This document shows, piece by piece, positions 22,738 to 35,144 of a DNA stretch of 64,000 nt. Source of the stretch: Callipepla californica brunnescens (taxonomy: Eukaryota > Chordata > Aves > Galliformes > Odontophoridae). The notes under the pieces are model-generated. The model saw only the letters and a program-made list of their open reading frames with translations, searched no databases and was not told where the DNA came from. Each line of letters begins with the position of its first letter. The first letter of the stretch is position 1. The stretch spans positions 2,049,115 through 2,113,114 of the forward strand of contig JALIRH010000062.1 in assembly GCA_023055505.1 (NCBI GenBank). Direction: 5' to 3'. Position numbers and translations under genes: made by a program.

Positions 22738-25164
22738 TTTTTTTTTATCCCCAGTAATTTATTTATTTAATCTAGTTATTTGGGTCCTTAGCTAACAATT
22801 TGAAATATACATTCTAAATCTAGGCCATCTACATTTTGTATTGTCTTGCAGCAAAGAGAGACAGAAAGGATAGAGCTTAGTGACATTTATAAAGCGCAGG
22901 GTCTTGGGGACTTGATTTCATAGAATTCTTATTGGCAGCTTAGAAACAAAGTTAAAGACAATGGGGATTGACAGAAAACAGGACCGCTCATGGAGAAATA
23001 ACTCAGTCTGACCAGATAAATGCTGGAATCTTCTGTATTTTCCTCAGAGAAAAAAATCTAAGACATTTTCCTTTGCAGGAAAAAGGAGAAACACTAACGG
23101 TTCTGTATGGGGGACAGAAATACAATTAGGTCATAAGGCTTTCCATAATATAATTACTTATTTCATTGCCTTCATCTCATATCTCCTGTCCATTCATCTA
23201 TCCTTTTATTTCTCTTCCCTCTATGCTGAAAACTAAAGGCTTTCAAGCTAAAGGCTTCACTGAAGGCACCTTAGAAAAGTTGAATACTACCCTGTTTTGC
23301 CTTTTTATTCAAAAAGTTAAACTGTAAACCAGATAATATATTATGAAGCATGACAACTGTACTGGTGAGGAATCTGACAAAATCTCAATCTCAGCTAAAG
23401 TTGTAGTTTTTCCAAGAGACTATTTTAGGAAAAAAAAAAAAAAAAACCTGCTTATGTGGTGACATAGAAATTTCCTCTACACAAAAGTAGTTTTTACTTG
23501 GAAAAACAGTAAAGCATACATTGGTCCTTCACAAGTCTTTCCAGGCTGATTTTGACCAATAATTTTTTGAATTTCTGAAATTCAATCTGCTCTGATGATG
23601 AACTGATGGCATATCATAGGTCATCCAGCACAGTGTTGGTGAAATATCGATAGATCTTTTTGACAAAAATACAGAAGGATGAAATGTCCCTAATGTTTGC
23701 ACTCCATAGAGTTGTAACTTCTGAAGAAATTTAGAAGCATAGTACATTTTTATTTATCGCAGATACTTAACTTTTCCAAGCAATTTTAGAACTAAGCTCT
23801 AAAGTTTGTCCATGTGTACCGGTACAAAACTAAAAAGCGGCTTTGCTTCGGTACTCACAGGCCTCAATCTAATTCCACTGCAATATGAGTGAAGGTTCTG
23901 TGTTGATGTTGCAGATATGTCACTTTAATAAAGTTCCTAAGATGGCATCAAAAGGCTGGGGAGGGGACAAATGATTTTAACTTCTATTCTACAATTCACA
24001 AATACTCCTCCATGACACCTACTAAGCAGCTCTGGATGCAGAAAAAATCCTGAAATTGAAAAGCAAAAGGTTAGTATTATTTTGTCAGAAGTGAGCAATC
24101 ACAAGAAGATTTTCTAAACTACATTCAAATCAAAAATCTAAATGGCTTAACTGGTGAATTACAAAATCACTATCATCTCAAGTGTAAAAACTGTTTCTGT
24201 GAATGACATATAATCTGTAAGCAGACAATTGAGTTCGGTAATTCAAATTTAACATGGTGTTTTATATTTAATGAAAAAAATTACTACAATTTTTAATGCA
24301 GGAAACCACTTCATTTCTTTCAGACATGTCCTTTCCATATTAATTTAGAATTTTTTTCCATTCTCCATATGTATCCTTTGCTCATATCTGCAAATTCCAT
24401 AAATTCCATGCCATCCACACACCTACACACCCATCTGAAATGCAGGCCTTCATTTTTTTTTTTTTATTTTTAATTTTTTTATTTTTTTCCTGTTGGTAAA
24501 CATGGTAATTCCTTTCTAAGGGTATAAACTGTATGAGTTCTCAGCACCCTCGTTTATCTTGATCAAGCCTTATCTTTGGAAAATGAGGACAAAGGGAAGT
24601 AAGGGGAAGTAAATAAAAGTATATTTCAAAAGATGAGAAGCATGATTTTCACATGTGGATTATCATGGGACTTAAAACATGAAAAATATTTCACAGGTCA
24701 CCTGAGTCTGACAAAAACAAAACAAAACAAAACAAAACAACAATAACAACAAAAACAACAACAAATTCACCAGAAAAAAAAAAATCTATACGTATATATA
24801 GTGGAATCACACTGAACAGTAAAGGTTTGAACATTAGAACATTAATTTTATAAGGATGATTTCAGAAATTCTGTCTTCTATTTGCTGGGTTTTCGCCAGT
24901 CTGTGGATATTAATAATTCTTTCACCTTTTCTTCTGCAAAATATTTGCCGGAGACAGACTTACATTGATTTACCTCCTTCAGGCTTCAAGAACTAAGAAT
25001 GTAAGACAAGATTAATGTATGATTTATAATGTTACAAATACCTTCACAGTTAAGATGTGTATAGCCATGTAGTCCTTCCAGACTTCCAGAAATAAGGCAT
25101 AATTTCAGCTAATTAGATCTTTTCTTCTTATTTTCTAATATGTGTGTAGGCAATCATAACCAAG
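22738..25164. other. AT-rich sequence with low-complexity A runs
   Basis: No gene or dispersed repeat was recognised. It holds an A run at 23430-23447, a T-rich stretch at 24450-24490 and an A/C-rich stretch at 24713-24770 (listed separately). Confidence 0.55.
24713..24784. repeat. A-rich (AAAAC)n / (AAC)n microsatellite
   Basis: 'acaaaaacaaaacaaaacaa' passes into AAC and AAT triplets and a terminal A run. It is imperfect and of slippage type. No retroelement body adjoins it. Confidence 0.8.
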
Positions 25165-25790
25165 GAAGAGTTCATTGCAAGCAGCTCTACCAAGAAGGAC
25201 TTGGGTCTTCTGGTGTATGAAAAGCTTGCAGCTCAGAAGACCAATTTTATTCTGGGCTGCATCAAAAGAGGAGTGGTTAGCAGGGCAAAGATTGTGCTTT
25301 TCCCTTTTTGCCCTTTTGAGACACCATCTGAAGCACTGCATTCAGTTCTGGGGCACCGAGCACAAGAAAGATGAGGAACTGTTGAAGCACATCTAGAGGA
25401 GGCCACAAAGATGGCTGAAGAACTGGAACACCTGCCTTATAGAGAAATGTTGGGGAAGTTGGACTTGTTGAGCCTAGAGAGGAGAAGGCTGTGGTGAAAC
25501 CTCATTGCAACCTTTTATTATTTGAAAGGGGCTTATAAACACAAGGAAGACTAACTTAACACAGTCTATCAGCAGTAGAGCAAGGAGGAATGATTTTAAG
25601 CTGCAAGAGGGGTGATTTATATTAGATGTTAAGAGGAAAGATTTTTTACTTGGCGTGATGAGGCACTGGAACATGTTGCCCAGAGAAGTTATGGATGCCT
25701 CATTCCTGGGGGCTGGATCATGTGTTGGGAAACTGAATGTCGTGGTTGGCAACCCTGCCTGAAGCAGGACTGTTAAAATTAGATGGCGCA
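25165..25790 (+). mobile_element. diverged CR1 ORF2 C-terminus and 3' UTR
   Basis: The plus strand shows 'aaggacttgggtcttctggt' (the KDLGVLV segment), 'cagctcagaagaccaatttt', 'gcactgcattcagttctggggc' (the EYCVQFWAP segment), 'gaggaggccacaaagatggc', 'ttgttgagcctagagaggagaaggct' (the [11 protein letters not shown] segment) and 'gaggcactggaacatgttgcc' near the end. Stops interrupt every frame. A minus-strand frame of 105 residues over the end (25474-25791) is a shadow of the same element. The octamer tail is lost. Confidence 0.85.
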
Positions 25791-27854
25791 CCGTTTTCTC
25801 TCTGTTAATGGAGGCAGACAGGAGAGGTGGGAGAGCATGAGGGAAGTGAAGGCTAGTCAGTGTGTTGTCCCTTTGTTGCCAAAGAACCTTTTGAATTTGC
25901 CCAAAACTGTACAGCTGCTATGAATATGAGTTTTGATTTTGAAGAAATTTTGGGAACAAATAGCCACCTCTTCTTTTAATTTGACTAGTCTTGGTTATTA
26001 TATTGATCACAAGGACATAAGACAAGGATATAAAACTAAGACAGTTGGAGGCTGGTAAAAGACAGGTGAATGAAGGAGACATAGCTGGAATATTGGATAT
26101 GCACTTTTTTCAGTACAGACTCAGTAAAGACCAAGATTTTCGTAGACTTACATAGTCTTACATGAAAACAGAATGTTCCAGATGGGCAGCAGCCCCTTTA
26201 GTTCAAAAGTATGTAAAAAATTTGAGCTAGAGATGACTTAGAATCCAGGCAGAAATTCTTAGTTTGCAACAGTGCAGATCTGCTCAGTGACAGTTATAAA
26301 ATTCATTCTTCTGTTTTCTCCTTCGAGGATGCTTTCCTGGCAAGATATTTGATAACAGCTTGGTATAATTCACACTTTATGAGCATTAATAGTTATGTGT
26401 TCTCTTCATCTTTTTATTCTCTCTCCTTAGATCTGTCTCACTTACTTCTGATAAAATTATGAAAAATAGAGGGAAAGTGCATGTGTCACTACGGTTTTAC
26501 AAGAATTAAGACCCTAAATTTACATCTCACATTATGAAAGTAAAAGGTCTTTCTTTCATTAGAATTTCCATAATCAAGTTTCTCCTGCAGAAAATTGTCT
26601 TTACATCAGCTGATTGTACTAAATATTATATAATTTAATTAGTCAAACAAACAACATATCAGGATATAGCAAATGAACTAAAGGTAATCTGATTCTATTG
26701 TATTAAGATTATTTTGAAGAATCAAACATAGTATATTAATGATACAGCTATGCAGAAACCCTTCACCTTCTCAGTTAAAAATTAAAATGTAATGATAATT
26801 AATATGTAAGGTACAGGAACTTTGTTACTATCTATTATATTAGTTAGAGCAACATGAAAAAATATCGTTTGAGTCCATCTTTTTTTTTCTTTATTTCTGG
26901 CATAATCTGTTAAAATATGAATTTTTCATGACATCCAATATAAAGTTGATTATTAGGAGAGATATAGCTAAAAATCTTTCACCTTCTAGTGAACAACCAC
27001 TGGTATTTTTAGTCTTAATTTGATAGAAAGAAAAATAAAATATAGTTTTGGAATTTTTCCCCTTATTATTGATTCATATGTGGAATGCAGTCCTCACTGT
27101 TTAAGTCTATACATTCAATACAGGGAATTGCTGAGAACAACACTATTCAGTAGAAATGACAAATACGCAATGAAGTTATTCACAAGATTTTTAGGGAATT
27201 AAGGATAAAAACATTATCCAAGAGACAGAACTGTTGTTTGTAGTCTTGGTGATTTGTATGAATTCTGTACTTTGCATCTAAAAATTTAAAATAGGAAAGA
27301 CACAGAGAAGCTAGCAAGGCACCACAGGTTTTGAACCTCAAAGCTATGAGGTGTTTTTTGTAGTAGAAGTTTTATAGTGTATATATGTTCACCAGAAGTA
27401 ATTAAAAAGTAGTTAAACAATGTAAAAATAGAGTTTTAAACAAGAATTTAATTCATAGCTAGAATTAGATACTAGAAATATGAGGAAAACAATATATTTT
27501 CCTGAAAGAATCAAAGGAGACAATTTATGGACATCTGCTTCATTTTTCAATACATCATACAATGAATTTATTGTCATAAATGATATAGCAAATTCCACAT
27601 GTACGGTACAGCATTTACAGAAGAGTAATGGACTGTAAGGAATATCTGAGAAGTATTTTTTATAAAAGACTCTTAAGTATATATTCCTTACTCAGTAGCA
27701 AGAACATTTTATCTTTATAGTGTTATCCTTTATCATCTTCTCAAAAAATAAAATAAAATAAAATAAAATAATTATGTTACATATGAAAACATATTAGCTT
27801 TGCACACCTTTCTTCTCAATCTATGTATTGAACAGAACTCATTAAAACCCTACA
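25791..27854. other. AT-rich sequence, (AAAAT)n near its end
   Basis: This is unique-looking AT-rich DNA. A short (AAAAT)n array of about five units lies at 27746-27770. No gene or dispersed element was recognised. Confidence 0.55.
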
Positions 27855-28719
27855 CAGTGAGTGTCCAAACTTTGATTTGCCTTGGCCACATGGAACAAAG
27901 AGGGTATGTCTTGGGCCTCATATAAAACATATGATGCAATTAATCTAGATAAGTAACAAAAGAATAAAACTAGTGGAATATTTTAACTTGTTTCCATGAA
28001 ACTAATGTTTCTGTCTGGTTTAGAGGAAGCGGCTGCAATTTTTAGTGAGTTCTTAAGGTGTTTGTCAGAAATTTATGATCAGCTTCACTCTTCCTGTGTT
28101 TCAACCTTGGACAGTTGTTCACAGAAGTGCATACTACCAAAAAGCAGCAGTGTCATTAATAAGGTGTGGTTGTGAAGCAGGGGATATTTTTCTTTGGTAA
28201 TATGGGACATACCAAAGTCTATCAGGGAGACATACCAGATTTTACTCTGAGTTGAATATCTGATTGCAACTCCATTCACTCCATTTAAAAATTTGCAGGT
28301 AATGTATTTATGTCAACTGCAAATGGAGTTGCAATGTACCAGAAAAATTATGGTGTTTTTATTTTTTTTTTTTTTTCAGAAATCTTGAAACCTACTCTGC
28401 AATTCCTTTATTAAAAGAGAAAGCATGAATATCTACTTTTCAGTCACTGGACTTCATTTAGACATTATATCAAAATGCATATAACTATTTGTCATAACTT
28501 GAGTCAGCAGCACACTGCACCATCTCCCCATATCCTGGTTTTAGCCCACACAGTTCCAACTGCACACTGGTGTTTGGTGGTTGCTGAGCGATGGGTGCAC
28601 ATCTGGGAAACAGACACAGTGGGGCTGAGCTGAGGCCACGATAGAGCAGGGCAGAGGCAGCTGCAGGACAGGCCGTGCCTGGCCAAATGTGGTCCATGGG
28701 CACAGGTAGGACATCCCTG
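27855..28719. mobile_element. possible hAT-like non-autonomous DNA transposon
   Basis: The left edge reads 'cagtgagtgtccaaacttt...cttggccacatgg'. The reverse complement of the right edge reads 'cagggatgtcctacctgt...atggaccacatttgg'. These are imperfect inverted termini starting with CAG, as in hAT/Charlie-type elements, and the GGCCACAT motif is mirrored at both ends ('ctggccaaatgtggtcc' at the right). The flanking 8-mers are not identical, so no target-site duplication supports the limits. The interior has no transposase frame. The right 230 bp are GC-richer and hold two overlapping minus-strand frames of 60-72 residues with no known domain. Confidence 0.38.
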
Positions 28720-30102
28720 TATATACTTAGATTTAGGCTAATTTAGCTTTATCTAATTTCATTAACAACATGTGCCAAAATAAGCATTCAACTGCAACTA
28801 TCAGATTGTGGCTAATTTTGCAGTGCGAAGTGCCTGAGGTACTCAAATATCCTTTTCATCTGTGGATATTGAATGTATTGAAGAACAGCAATGTATATAA
28901 AAAAAATCAATAAATATTAAGGGATCCATGTCTTCAGAAAATCAGAACTACATATTTCTTTTTTCATTTAGCAAATGTATATGATGTTAACCAAAACATA
29001 CAACGACACCACAGTATTTTTTTTTTGTTTTTATTCTGACCATCATTTATCTTAATTTTAATTTCTGATTTTTATATATAACTATATATACAAAAATATT
29101 TTTATGTAAAACATATTACATGTAAATGTAAATATAAATACATTATGGAGAAGCATTGATTCAACATAGCTTCCAATTGCCATTCCAAATTTGATAAACT
29201 TCTTTGAGCTTGTTTTTATAACAGCGTTTTGTAAATAAACTCTTACTTTGCAGGCAATCTAATAATTTGGATGTTATGTGAAAGAGATTATCAGTAGTTT
29301 AATCTCTAACTCAAAATTACAGTAAAGACAATATAATTATTACACTTAATAACGGTAAACTTCTCAGTAGAAGACAGCCATTTTGTTGTACATATCACAT
29401 ACATTTCATCTCTGTAAGTGATTGTGTTTTGAAAGTTGCAACAAAATTTACTCCCACAGACTTTAAAAATATATTGGGATATATCCTATGGAATTTGAAA
29501 GAAGAGTTAAATTTAATAAATACTAAATTTATGTTAATAATTTTCTAGATGGAGCATGAGTTGCATTCATCACTGCATAGAACTCAGTCCTGGCCAAAGA
29601 AATAGATTAGAAATAGGGTCTTAAATTTGAAATTCAAAATGTTGGAACCAAAGGACTCATATGTTAAAGGATGCTTTCAAGAGTAAAGAAACAACACTAC
29701 AAAATTTTTCTTTATTTAAAGCATAAAAATGCTTTTACACCAAGAATATCTGAAATGCTTCTGTAGTAACACAAGAAATAACTAGAGCACTGGAATGGAA
29801 AACTATTGGCCTTCAGAAGAGACAAACAGAACAGGTGAAGTAGACATGTTCTGCTGTGTATGAGGCAGAGATTAGACTGTACAGCCCTTGCTGTTAGGGA
29901 CATTGTGATAGAGAGCCCCTAGGATTAAGTGCATGGAAGATAAAGCAGATGTTGTTGGTATCTACTGTCTCTTTAAGATAATTTGACGGACAATCTATTC
30001 TACAAACATTTTGTAGTATGGTATCTATGGATCTGTTACCCTTATCATACTGTAGTGACAAGCAGGTTGGGAACTTCCTAAAGCACACTGAAGACAATTT
30101 CA
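28720..30102. other. AT-rich sequence, nothing recognised
   Basis: This is unique-looking AT-rich DNA with T runs near 28363-28376 and 29015-29031. No gene or repeat was identified. Confidence 0.55.
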
Positions 30103-30195
30103 CAAAGAATCATAGAATCATAGGGGTTGGAAAGAACCTGAAGAGATCGAGTCCAACCCCCCTGCCAAAGCAGGTTCCCTACATCAATTTCCTGT
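30103..30195 (-). mobile_element. CR1 3' end fragment, well preserved
   Basis: 'aagaatcatagaatcatagg' at 30106 and the following block to 'gtccaaccccc', then 'tgccaaagcaggttccctacat', is the reverse complement of a CR1 3' terminus with ATTCTATG tail. Only about 90 bp are present, a severe 5' truncation. It matches the tail of the copy ending near 47000. Confidence 0.88.
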
Positions 30196-30534
30196 CAAAT
30201 GAAGTGAGTAAGCCAATTAGAAAAGGTTCTCTTCTAAATCTGTTGTTTGAGAACAAGGAATGCCTAGTGAGAGAGCTGGTAGTAAGTGGCTGTTTCGGCT
30301 ATGGTTCAGTCTTTATTGTAATGAGCAAAATGTTCAGCCTGGTTTTTAAGAGAACAAACTTCAAGCTCTCCAGTGAGCTAGTTATCAGAGCTACCTAAAA
30401 TCTTCTCTTGAGTGTGTAGAGGTCTGTGAGAACTGGTCATTTTTCAAGAACCAAAGCCTAGTGGCAATCCCACTGTTCATACCATTGGACTGAAGGAATT
30501 AATCGATCTTACAGTTGGAACACTCTGAATAATT
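30196..30534. other. short unassigned stretch between CR1 pieces
   Basis: A 126-residue frame runs 30018-30398 through the CR1 scrap and this stretch. It shows no domain and includes reverse-strand CR1 3' UTR, so it is very unlikely to be a gene. Nothing else was recognised. Confidence 0.5.
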
Positions 30535-30885
30535 TAGTGAAGTTCCTGGGACTGTGAAGAGATCCCTGATAACTAGAAGCTATCCAGTGTTATATCTATC
30601 TACAAAAATTGCATGAGATAAGAACAAAAAAAATTGTAAATCTATTTGTTTAACCTCAGAGACTGGAAAAGTTATAAAAAAAGATTCTCCCAGAGGGTTA
30701 CTGAAAGGCATTTTAAAAACAAAGTTGTTATCAGTCATAATTAACATAGGTTAAACATGGGCATGTCTTGCCTTTGTAATTTGATTTTCTTCTATGATAA
30801 GGCCACTTGCTTAGTGGATGAAGGGAAAGCAGTGGATGTAATCTTTCTGGTTTTGATTAAGGCCTCTTGTCTAGCCTATTCCTAT
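30535..30885 (+). mobile_element. old CR1 reverse-transcriptase fragment
   Basis: The plus-strand translation keeps the order of CR1 ORF2 motifs with many stops: 'gaagttcctgggactgtgaagag' (the GEVPGDWK segment), 'acctcagagactggaaaagtt' (the LTS..GKV segment), and 'tgccttttgtaa'-type sequence with 'ttgattttcttctatgataag' and 'gtggatgaagggaaagcagtggatgtaat' (the FYD...[10 protein letters not shown] segment). It ends at 'ttgattaaggcctcttg'. A T/C-rich stretch follows to 30957. Confidence 0.75.
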
Positions 30886-32635
30886 TTTATTCCATTCCTA
30901 ATTCCTTCCTATTCTATTCTTATTCTGTTCTCCTTCTATTCTGTTTTAATAAATATAACATGAGAAAGGGCAATTTCATTTCATACAGGTGTTATCACAC
31001 ACTTCACATATAACACATAGTTCAGGATTAGTAAGAACCTTTCACAGTCCCTCCACGAGTACGAGAGTGAAAGTAAAGGTAATAAGAAAACAATTCCAGT
31101 CAGGAACAGGCAGGTTAAAAAAAAATTAAGCTACCAATGATTTTCCTCATTATATTTTCATTTTGTAGCATAATTATCCTGGATTTCAGTAAACTTAATG
31201 ATAGCTTCTCCTGAGAAAGACACCCCGAATGGTATTTCTGCAGCTGCCTTGCTTCCACCCACTTGAATGGCAAATGGGCTACTTGGCAGCACTGATACAT
31301 CTGATGCTGGGATTTACATCTTCATTAACAAGTGGAATTTGATTTCATATCTATATTCATATAATGTAAAATAGGATTATTTTCCCCTATCATCAACTCA
31401 ATAAAAACTTCTTCAACTGAGTTATAATATTTTATTACCAACATTAAAGATTTTGACACTGGGGCAAAAGAAAACTAGATGAATTTGAATATTAAGATTT
31501 GTTCATCATCTTTCTCTGTGTTGTCTTTGAAAATCAGGTCTTGATTCACGTCTCAGCTGTTCCTACTCAAATCAGAAAGGAAAGCTGCAGTGTTTCTATC
31601 ATCATTCTGTTGCTATGGAAATGGTTGTGTAACTACAAATTGAGAATGATAACATCAGAGAAACATCTTTTGCACACACATTTGTTATATAGAACAGGAA
31701 ATGAATTGAATATTATAAAATTGAAGGAATGATCAGATACTAGATTTATTGTTCGATAAGGCTGTTTGATAAGTTCTTTTCCTAGCAAAATCAAAATTAA
31801 GTATCAGACATGCAAGAAGTGGCTTTCCTTTCTGAACTTGAAAGTTATTGTGACTAATAATGTTAAATTATTATGTATATCATTTTTCATGTAGAATACC
31901 TTTTCTTTTTTATATTTGCGCAATGTTATGAATAACAAGAGAAGTTTAAGATATTGCAAAGTTTGGTAAGATATTTAAATAACTTATCTATAAATACTTG
32001 GAAATCAAATATTTAGTAAATATTACTGTGGAAGGAAACCTGACTTCTAAATAGCCTCCAAAACCTCTTAATTAATTAAATTTCTTGCATTTTTACTTAC
32101 TCCAGAACTCCAGATATTTGACCATGGTTAATCAAATTGAGAGAAACAAGCATGCAGTACTTTTTCCTTTTTACTAAGGGTATTGATTGATTCTGCTGTT
32201 TGTTTTTTTTTTTGTTTGTTTGTTTGTTTGTTTTAAATGATTGTGTTCATCACATGTGAAATTGCTACCAAATTTTTGGCATGATTTAGTTCCCATTAAA
32301 AGATTTCTGCAATTTATTGAAAGTAAAATGGAAAGAAAACAATTGGCTTAAGTCCAAGTAGGCAGCATAAGACCCTAAAATATACTGATTTGAACAATAA
32401 GGGTAGCACTGTAATGAATGCCAAACAACGTGATATTTAAAGATCAGTTTAAATAACACACCTTCAGCAGAAAGCATGAATGTTTCTACTTCATATAATG
32501 TGGTTAATATATAATAGATAGTATGAGTTCCACTGGGGGCTTTAAGTTATTCCATTGATGTTACTGAGAAAGTATATCTTCATGTTTCATCAAAATTATG
32601 ATACTCCTGGGCATTGCTAAAGAAAGAATAAAATA

Positions 32636-32690
32636 GGATAGGATAGGATAGGATAGGATAGGATAGGATAGGATAGGATAGGATAGGATA
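32636..32690. repeat. (GGATA)11 microsatellite
   Basis: Eleven perfect GGATA pentamers, equivalent to (TATCC)n on the other strand, are preceded by 'ataaaata' and followed by 'gaatatg'. A minus-strand frame of 60 residues (32617-32799) encodes the repeated ILSYP from this array and is an artefact of it. Confidence 0.95.
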
Positions 32691-32935
32691 GAATATGTAT
32701 TATCTGAATTAATTCAAATACAACTAAATAAATTGGTAAAAAGTAGCACAGTAAAACTCTGTTAATTAAGACATTTGAAATTCCCATCTTTAGGCTCAAT
32801 GAATTGCAATGGTCATTGCCTTCTGATGGAAAGATTACTACTGGCTTCTGAACTAATTTTAAGAACTTTCTTGTAGTATTTCTAAAAGCTAGACTTGTAA
32901 TTCCTATCCCTAATAAATAAAAATGTTTTTGTCTT

Positions 32936-32980
32936 CTTTTTATTTTTATTTTTATTTTTAATTTTTATTTTTATTTTTTG
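32936..32980. repeat. (TTTTTA)n microsatellite
   Basis: About seven T5A-type units with one imperfection. Low-complexity DNA with no other signal. Confidence 0.85.
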
Positions 32981-34740
32981 TTGCTTCAAATCAGTTCTTT
33001 CTGTTAAAAATATGCAATTTTTTTTCCTAAACATTTAAAATTGACATTTTAAGAATATAAAAGTAACACTTGTTTTCCTTGCCAGTTATCTTTTCTACTT
33101 ATTTACTTAACTAAGAAGCAAATATGCCAAATTATACTCTGAAAAAATGCCATTAAACACACTCAAAGACCTTTTTAAATGTAATATGTGATAGAAACTG
33201 AAGCAAAGGATCTGTGTAGGTATTTCTAGTGAAAGAGGTCCTATGTAATACAGAAAGTAAAAGAAATGAAAAAAATAAATATTGCATCTGAATTAATTTA
33301 TTCTAATTATATACAACTGTGGTAGCATATTTCACCAAATTCTGAGTTCATATTCTTTTCTCTTCTATCTGTGATTTCTTTGAAATGAACAACAGGACAG
33401 CATGAAGTATCAGGCTGGTATACCCAATGTGAACGACTCACCATGGGAATTGCATTCCTGTCACTATTTACTTCCTTGAATTTATTGTCAGCTTTTCTGT
33501 TCCTTGCCACCTGCATAAGAAAATTGTTTTCCCTCTGAGACAAGGAGAGATTTTGAACTTCACAGAAATGCAGAAATCTGTATGTCCCAGCAAGAATCTC
33601 TCACTGATCTCAGTTTTCACACTGTAAGCTTTTAAGAAGATTACAGATCACCTATCAATGTTTACAGTACCTTGAATTTAGCAAATGATTCAGATCTGAA
33701 ACAAAATTTACAGAAGTAAATCGATGTGTATATTCCTACTGTATTAAGCTCCCTACTACAGAATTTTGGTATTCAATAGAAGAAGTTGAATGATATATAA
33801 GGGTTTCCTAAAAGACTTTGTATCCAGTAAAATCACAGCAGCTGAAATAAATCTCTAGAATTTTCACTTAAAGACAAAGTAGTCATTACACTCTACTACA
33901 GTGTAATCCTTATCATTTTTATAAAATCAAACCTTTGCTGATTTCTGTATGTCAGGATCTTCAGTGTTCTTCCTTTGGTCCTAATTTTGGTTAACTTTTA
34001 TTTTCTCTCTTTACCATACTGTGGTAGTTTTAACAGGATATTACTCATGGAGTGCTAATGAGAAATGCTAGAGATAAAAAAACATGTTGTATTTTACAAG
34101 ACTATTAATGTTAATGAAATCCAGTAGTGGATTAGCAGACATTCATTTGAATATGACATTTGAATGGGTTTTAAGTAAATAATATTAAATATAATCTTTT
34201 ATTCTGTTTTTCATTTACTTAGAATATTACAGTTTTCACCTTGAATATAATTAAAATAACATTAGAGATACAAAGTATAAACTTAGGTTATCATCTTGGA
34301 TAAAACAATTCATCTGAATGTAACTGGCATTACAATTCCAAACTGTCAAAAAGAAACAAATCTTATTCAACTGCAGGCTAAATTTCAACTGATGACGTGG
34401 AACTACTGTTCTGTAAGTAGTTGAGTTATGTTTGTAAACTTTTAAAATTATTTTCTTCTCTCCAATTTCACCGGTTTTGCAGATAAAGTGATAGTACGGA
34501 ACTATACAGAATTATCCATCACAAAAGTAGATCATTTACTTATTTTTCCATGTAATATAAATAGATCTGTTATATTACATTTTTTATCACTCTTCTTGAA
34601 TATATTTCTTTATTTTTTTAAATCTCCTTTTTAATAGCTGTGTATATTGAAGCAAACATTTAAGTACTTGTATATTCCACCGTAAGTAAAAAAATATTAT
34701 CAAAACTAGTACAAATCTGTAGCATTAGAAATCAAACCAT

Positions 34741-34862
34741 TTTTCCTTCTTCTTTCCTTTTTTATTTCTCTACTCTCATTACTTCTATTACATCTTGTTC
34801 ATTTCTTTCCTTCTTTCCTACTTTTATTTCTTTATCTCACTTTTCTTTTTTCATCCTCAATT
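34741..34862. repeat. T/C-rich low-complexity tract
   Basis: About 120 bp rich in TTTC, CTTC and TTCT words without a fixed period. It lies about 280 bp left of copy B of the duplicated segment. Confidence 0.7.
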
Positions 34863-35144
34863 CAACATTGTATTAATTTATTTCCAACAAGAGTGAATAA
34901 ACAGAACAGTGAATAAACAAAGAACAATAGCTCGGGCATGAGCATGACATGCGTCAATTTAATCTTTTCTTTGCAAGCTTGCAATTGATTCTCAAGACAA
35001 TTTGCAGCAGATACAAGCATATATAGTCCTAAATATTTCTACTGAAAATTTTGCCTAATCCTATAAAGAAAACAGAGAAAATGAGAGGTAAGACCATTTC
35101 AAAATTAAATATGTGTTTCAGTTTCAGCTTAAAAAAAAAAAAAA

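Larger units (their letters stand above)
30886..35144. other. AT-rich sequence with microsatellites, no gene
   Basis: Unique-looking AT-rich DNA contains a T/C-rich stretch (30886-30957), (TTTG)n at 32203-32233, (GGATA)n at 32636-32690, (TTTTTA)n at 32936-32980 and T/C-rich low complexity at 34741-34862. The frames present (60-78 residues) have no recognisable domain. No CR1, LTR or mariner match was seen. Confidence 0.55.

Noticed and set aside
30018..30398. 126-residue plus-strand frame as a gene
   Set aside because: It passes through a minus-strand CR1 3' UTR scrap and has no recognisable domain.
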